Below, one piece after another: positions 6,076 through 6,487 of a stretch of 6,487 nucleotides of DNA. The notes beneath the pieces are model-generated. The model was not told where the DNA came from. It saw only the letters and a list, made by a program, of their open reading frames with translations, and did no database searches. Position 1 is the stretch's first letter. Each line of letters begins with the position of its first letter. Source of the stretch: an uncultured Eubacterium sp. (lineage in GTDB: Bacteria > Bacillota > Clostridia > Lachnospirales > Lachnospiraceae); NCBI GenBank assembly GCA_900547255.1, contig URGC01000124.1, forward strand, positions 1-6,487, in the 5' to 3' direction. Both the position numbers and the translations under genes were made by a program.

Positions 6076-6309
6076 TTATTGATGTTTTAATTCTTCAATT
6101 TCTTTCTTTAGTCTCTTGATTTCCTGCCTGGCATCAGCTGCTATTTTATCAGCCCTGGCTTCAGCAAGTTGGGCTTTATTTTCAGCTTTTTTAGCTTTAT
6201 CTTCAGCAAGTTTAGCATCGGCTTCAGCTTTTTCTGCTCGCTCCATGGCTTCATCTATAAGTAAGTCCATTGAATTCTTGTCAAGTATCCTTAAACTCTC
6301 TGAAAACAT
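6076..6309 (-). CDS. Small alanine-rich coiled-coil protein, possibly the 3' remnant of a longer gene
   Basis: The 77-residue product begins MFSESLRILDKNSMDLL and then forms a nearly perfect coiled coil of seven-residue units rich in A, E and K (AEADAKL, AEDKAKK, AENKAQL, AEARADK, IAADARQ, EIKRLKK, EIEELKH). The ATG at 6309 has a strong AGAGGAGG site (6318-6325) at eight bases, which decides this start. The frame stays open upstream to a GTG at 6369 (97 residues), adding MTQQLLDMNSYLAQPEEVLN, after which there is a TAA. This lead-in plus coiled coil recalls the C-terminal tails of Rpn/PD-(D/E)XK nuclease-type transposase-like proteins of Lachnospiraceae, but no nuclease domain is present; that likeness is from memory and uncertain. 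It faces leuD, with the terminator between them. It could be an independent small protein started at 6309 or a decayed gene. Confidence 0.55.
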   Translation of the reverse strand: MFSESLRILDKNSMDLLIDEAMERAEKAEADAKLAEDKAKKAENKAQLAEARADKIAADARQEIKRLKKEIEELKHQ

Positions 6310-6457
6310 ATTTAAAACCTCCTCTGGCTGGGCAAGATATGAATTCATATCCAATAACTGTTGTGTCACCTTTTATAATGTTCTATAATCCGCATTGCAT
6401 CAGTATAATAATTTCTTTGATGATTATTTATATGTTCTGTCATTCATTATTGAACAT
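6310..6457 (-). pseudogene. Possible broken 5' part of the coiled-coil gene: three short overlapping frames
   Basis: Reading leftward, AAGGAGAT (6465-6472) lies seven bases before an ATG at 6457 that encodes only MFNNE. Its TGA overlaps an ATG at 6443 (ATGA) opening a 25-residue frame, MTEHINNHQRNYYTDAMRII then EHYKR, whose TGA at 6368-6366 overlaps the GTG at 6369 (GTGA) of the longer coiled-coil frame. The three frames use all three phases. This could be a translationally coupled relay, but a single gene damaged by frameshifts or an internal deletion seems as likely. A promoter, if present, lies beyond the window's right end. Confidence 0.3.
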
Positions 6458-6487
6458 CGATGTTATCTCCTTGATATATTTAGTTAT

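Noticed and set aside
5852..6082. Plus-strand 76-codon frame running from leuD through the terminator
   Set aside because: It overlaps the leuD end in another frame and reads through both arms of the terminator hairpin, giving a repeated GTLxFSVPAL peptide that is an artefact of the dyad.
6116..6388. Plus-strand 90-codon serine/alanine-rich frame opposite the coiled-coil gene
   Set aside because: The low-complexity translation is the complement of the heptad repeats; the minus-strand frame has a strong ribosome binding site and a sensible coiled coil.

Overview
The window looks like chromosomal DNA from an AT-rich Firmicute. The style of the proteins (clostridial/archaeal-type split LeuC and LeuD, a MecA adaptor, a YjbR-MGMT fusion), the AGGAGG-like ribosome binding sites and the sigma-A-like promoters fit Clostridia, most plausibly Lachnospiraceae. 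The family assignment is an inference from protein character, not from a search.

Layout. Seven genes run on the plus strand from about 165 to 5976, closed by a strong intrinsic terminator at 5991-6031. In order they are: a PrsW-type intramembrane protease (165-890); a YjbR/MmcQ domain fused to an O6-alkylguanine alkyltransferase-like domain (946-1602); a short, apparently degenerate HemC (porphobilinogen deaminase) homologue (1599-2240) that overlaps the previous gene by ATGA; a MecA-type ClpC adaptor (2315-3052); an S66 LD-carboxypeptidase/MccF-like peptidase (3070-4134); and leuC (4195-5460) with leuD (5488-5976), the two subunits of isopropylmalate isomerase. Beyond the terminator, converging on the minus strand, is a small alanine/lysine/glutamate-rich coiled-coil gene (6076-6309, possibly reading from 6369). 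It is preceded by short overlapping frames that look like the remains of a longer gene.

How the genes relate. The likely transcription units are prsW (two candidate promoters in 43-117); the alkyltransferase fusion with the HemC-like gene (translationally coupled); mecA with the LD-carboxypeptidase (17-bp gap); and leuC-leuD (candidate promoter at 4126-4154, terminator at 5991). The first four products touch stress, regulated proteolysis, DNA repair and cell-wall recycling, but the sequence does not show that they form one system. LeuC and LeuD together make one enzyme of leucine synthesis; leuA and leuB are not in the window.

The points most worth a second look are the HemC-like protein, which stops where the cofactor-carrying third domain should begin and lacks recognisable catalytic motifs; the alkyltransferase domain, whose PCHR motif reads PCFR; a perfect 12-bp inverted repeat inside the HemC-like gene; and the broken-looking minus-strand coiled-coil locus. 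I found no RNA gene, CRISPR array, insertion sequence or tRNA.
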